The translations under genes and the position numbers were made by a program. The notes beneath the pieces are model-generated. The model saw only the letters and a list, made by a program, of their open reading frames with translations. It did not search any database and had not been told where the DNA came from. This document shows, piece after piece, positions 62,315-64,000 of a stretch of DNA of 64,000 nucleotides (positions are counted from its first letter, which is position 1; every line of letters begins with the position of its first letter). The DNA is taken from assembly GCA_964526675.1 (NCBI GenBank), contig CAZGLY010000002.1:71176-135175 (forward strand). Direction: 5' to 3'. The stretch comes from CAZADA01 sp964526675. GTDB taxonomy: Bacteria; Pseudomonadota; Alphaproteobacteria; Caulobacterales; Maricaulaceae.

Positions 62315-62970
62315 TGGGTCTGGTGATTGCCATCGACGGTCCGGCGGCAGCCGGTAAAGGAACGCTGGCCCGTCAGTTGGCGGAGCATTATGCGCTGGCT
62401 TATCTGGATACCGGCTCGTTGTACCGCAAGGTGGCCTATCTGGTCATTGATGCCGGCGGGGACCCGGCCGATCCGGATCAGGCAACGGCGATGGCCGAGG
62501 CCATTGGCGAATACGACGTGCCGGATGCGGCACTGCGCACGGCCACGGTCGGCGCGGCGTCGAGTGCGGTGGCGGCCCATCCGGGCGTGCGTCAGGCCTT
62601 GCTGGCGTATCAGCGCGCATTCGCAGCCCATCCGCCGGTTTTGTCGAACGGTATGCCGGCCAAGGGCGCCGTGCTCGATGGGCGCGATGTCGGCACGGTC
62701 ATCTGCCCGGACGCCCCGGTAAAGCTGTTCGTGACCGCCAGCGCGGAGGAACGCGCCCGGCGCCGTCATAGCGAACTCGCGGCCGCCGGGGACGGCACGC
62801 CCTATGAGACGGTGCTGGCCGAGGTGCGCGCGCGCGACGAGCGCGACAGCACCCGTGCGGTGGCGCCTTTGACGCCGGCGGCGGACGCCCACTTGCTCGA
62901 TACTACTGATTTGAGTATAGAAGCGGCATTCCGGACCGCGTGTGCCCTGATTGAGGCCGCGCAGCGATAG
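62314..62970 (+). CDS. cmk: Cytidylate kinase
   Basis: 218 residues. P-loop IDGPAAAGKGT near residues 7-17, LDTGSLYRKVAYL and DGRDVGTVICP are the CMP kinase motifs. It phosphorylates CMP and dCMP. Start overlaps the aroA stop. The aroA-cmk-rpsA order is common in bacteria. Confidence 0.95.
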   Translation: MGLVIAIDGPAAAGKGTLARQLAEHYALAYLDTGSLYRKVAYLVIDAGGDPADPDQATAMAEAIGEYDVPDAALRTATVGAASSAVAAHPGVRQALLAYQRAFAAHPPVLSNGMPAKGAVLDGRDVGTVICPDAPVKLFVTASAEERARRRHSELAAAGDGTPYETVLAEVRARDERDSTRAVAPLTPAADAHLLDTTDLSIEAAFRTACALIEAAQR

Positions 62971-63348
62971 ATCGCGCGTCACCGTCACGGCATAGGCCCA
63001 TCCTGCTTCGGCCGGGTAGGGTTTGAGCGTGACACAGCGCGATGGATCCGGGGTTGGCTGGCACAATCCGGTGCACACGATGCTGGACGGTCTTCGGGCC
63101 GGTGCCAAATCTCAACCTGCCCCCGATTCATCCCGCCGGCGCCACTCGGATCAGAGATCGCAAGCAACAGCGTGCCGTTTTTCCAAGCGGCACGGGCCAT
63201 TTGGGGCCGCCCGGTTAGTCCGGTGCGGTGCCTCGCGGCATTTTCGAACGGGTCGCGCCGGCGCCATGAGCCGGCCTGGCCTGAGGATGAACCCTTAACC
63301 GACGATCGAACCGGACCAGAAGGCCCGGCCGGTTCCTTGGAGACTTTA
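62971..63348. other. 378-base leader region before rpsA
   Basis: No gene supported. It likely holds the rpsA promoter and untranslated leader. An inverted repeat GAACCGG/CCGGTTC (63309-63315 with 63330-63336) sits just upstream of the ribosome-binding site and might take part in S1 autoregulation. Confidence 0.4.
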
Positions 63349-64000
63349 TGAGCGAGATGCAGCAGGCCGGCGAAGCCGGTTCCGAACTGACGCCGAGCAC
63401 GGATGACTTCGCCGCCCTGTTCGAAGGCGGCCCCGGCGGCGCGGACCTGGAAGAAGGCCAGGTCGTCAAAGGCACGGTGATTGCCATCGAGAACGACATG
63501 GCTGTGGTCGATGTCGGCTTGAAGACCGAGGGCCGGGTGGCGCTCAAGGAATTCACCCCGCCGGGCGGCGAGTGTGAGTTGGGCGTCGGCGATGAGGTCG
63601 AAGTTTATCTGGACCGGGTCGAGAATGCCCTCGGCGAAGCGGTGCTCAGCCGCGACAAGGCCCGCCGCGAGGAAAGCTGGATCCGCCTGGAGAAGGCCTA
63701 TGAGGCCAATGAGCGGACCCAGGGCGTCATCTTCGGGCGCGTCAAAGGCGGCTTTACCGTCGATCTCGACGGCGCCGTGGCGTTCCTGCCGGGGTCCCAG
63801 GTCGATATCCGTCCGGTACGGGATATCACGCCGCTGCTGAACATCCCGCAGCCGTTCCAGATCCTGAAAATGGACAAGCGCCGGGGCAACATCGTCGTTT
63901 CGCGCCGCGCCGTGCTGGAAGAAACGCGGGCCGAACAGAGCCAGGAAATCGTCGAAAACCTCAAGGAAGGCGACGTCCGCGAGGGCGAGGTCAAGAACAT
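63349..64000 (+). CDS. rpsA: 30S ribosomal protein S1 (N-terminal part)
   Basis: The first 217 codons are present; the gene runs off the window. It starts MSEMQQAGEAG behind TTGGAG. The first S1 domain (GQVVKGTVIAIENDMAVVDVGLKTEG) and the second (TQGVIFGRVKGGFTVDLDGAVAFLPGSQVDIRP) are clear. S1 binds mRNA at the ribosome and normally has six such domains. Confidence 0.96.

Noticed and set aside
63023..63298. 91-codon + frame before rpsA
   Set aside because: No ribosome-binding site, odd composition and no similarity; the region is better seen as promoter and leader.

Overview
This window reads as chromosome of a GC-rich alphaproteobacterium. The right end carries the order tRNA-Ala, a TIGR02300 acidic zinc-ribbon protein, aroA, cmk and rpsA, a neighbourhood I know from alphaproteobacteria. 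Two TonB-dependent receptors, many secreted hydrolases and PQQ-, selenium- and folate-dependent enzymes suggest an aerobic, nutrient-scavenging organism of the Caulobacter/Hyphomonas/Sphingomonas/Kordiimonas kind. I cannot name a genus. No IS element, prophage, CRISPR array or rRNA was seen; the window looks like stable chromosome with several accessory metabolic islands.

Layout. 1-9.6 kb: tail of a possible calcium-binding repeat protein, a secreted M2 (ACE-like) dipeptidase, an ABC ATPase followed by an ABC permease fused to an M1-type metallopeptidase, formate-THF ligase and a DUF4197 lipoprotein. 9.6-15.5 kb: membrane PQQ dehydrogenase, OPT transporter and an FAD oxidoreductase. 15.5-24 kb: a catabolic island with two alpha/beta hydrolases, a DUF3604 protein, a GntR/FCD regulator, a lipoprotein sulfatase and two SDRs. 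Three copies of a near-identical palindrome (TTGTCNGACAA core) lie in its promoter regions, which makes it look like a single-regulator regulon. 24-29.3 kb: P-type cation ATPase, a PAP/fibrillin-like secreted protein, a VTT membrane protein and a membrane-anchored hydrolase.

29.6-35.5 kb: two convergent operons, one of exported proteins ending in DUF6152, the other holding a c-type cytochrome lipoprotein, a HupE/UreJ-like protein, a membrane-anchor protein and two DUF6644 membrane proteins. Together they may form an uncharacterised envelope metal or redox module. 35.8-41.6 kb: a TonB receptor with a degenerate copy of the island palindrome upstream, then mnmH and a fused FAD-domain/SelD protein, which together make up a tRNA 2-selenouridine module. 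41.8-47.4 kb: HAAS-like small protein, a MATE exporter behind what looks like a translated leader and attenuator, MsrB, a cation/proton antiporter, a MOSC protein and a zinc alcohol dehydrogenase.

47.5-51.7 kb: a photolyase/cryptochrome neighbourhood (CBS protein, DUF2256, photolyase, DCC-family protein, DUF3429, renalase-like FAD protein). 51.7-59.6 kb: glycosyltransferase, M19 dipeptidase divergent from a second TonB receptor, TauE/SafE permease and an aminotransferase with a Tat-like signal. 59.9-64 kb: tRNA-Ala(GGC), the TIGR02300 protein, aroA, cmk and the start of rpsA. Start codons were chosen by ribosome-binding sites, signal peptides and overlaps, so many CDSs are shorter than the maximal open frame.
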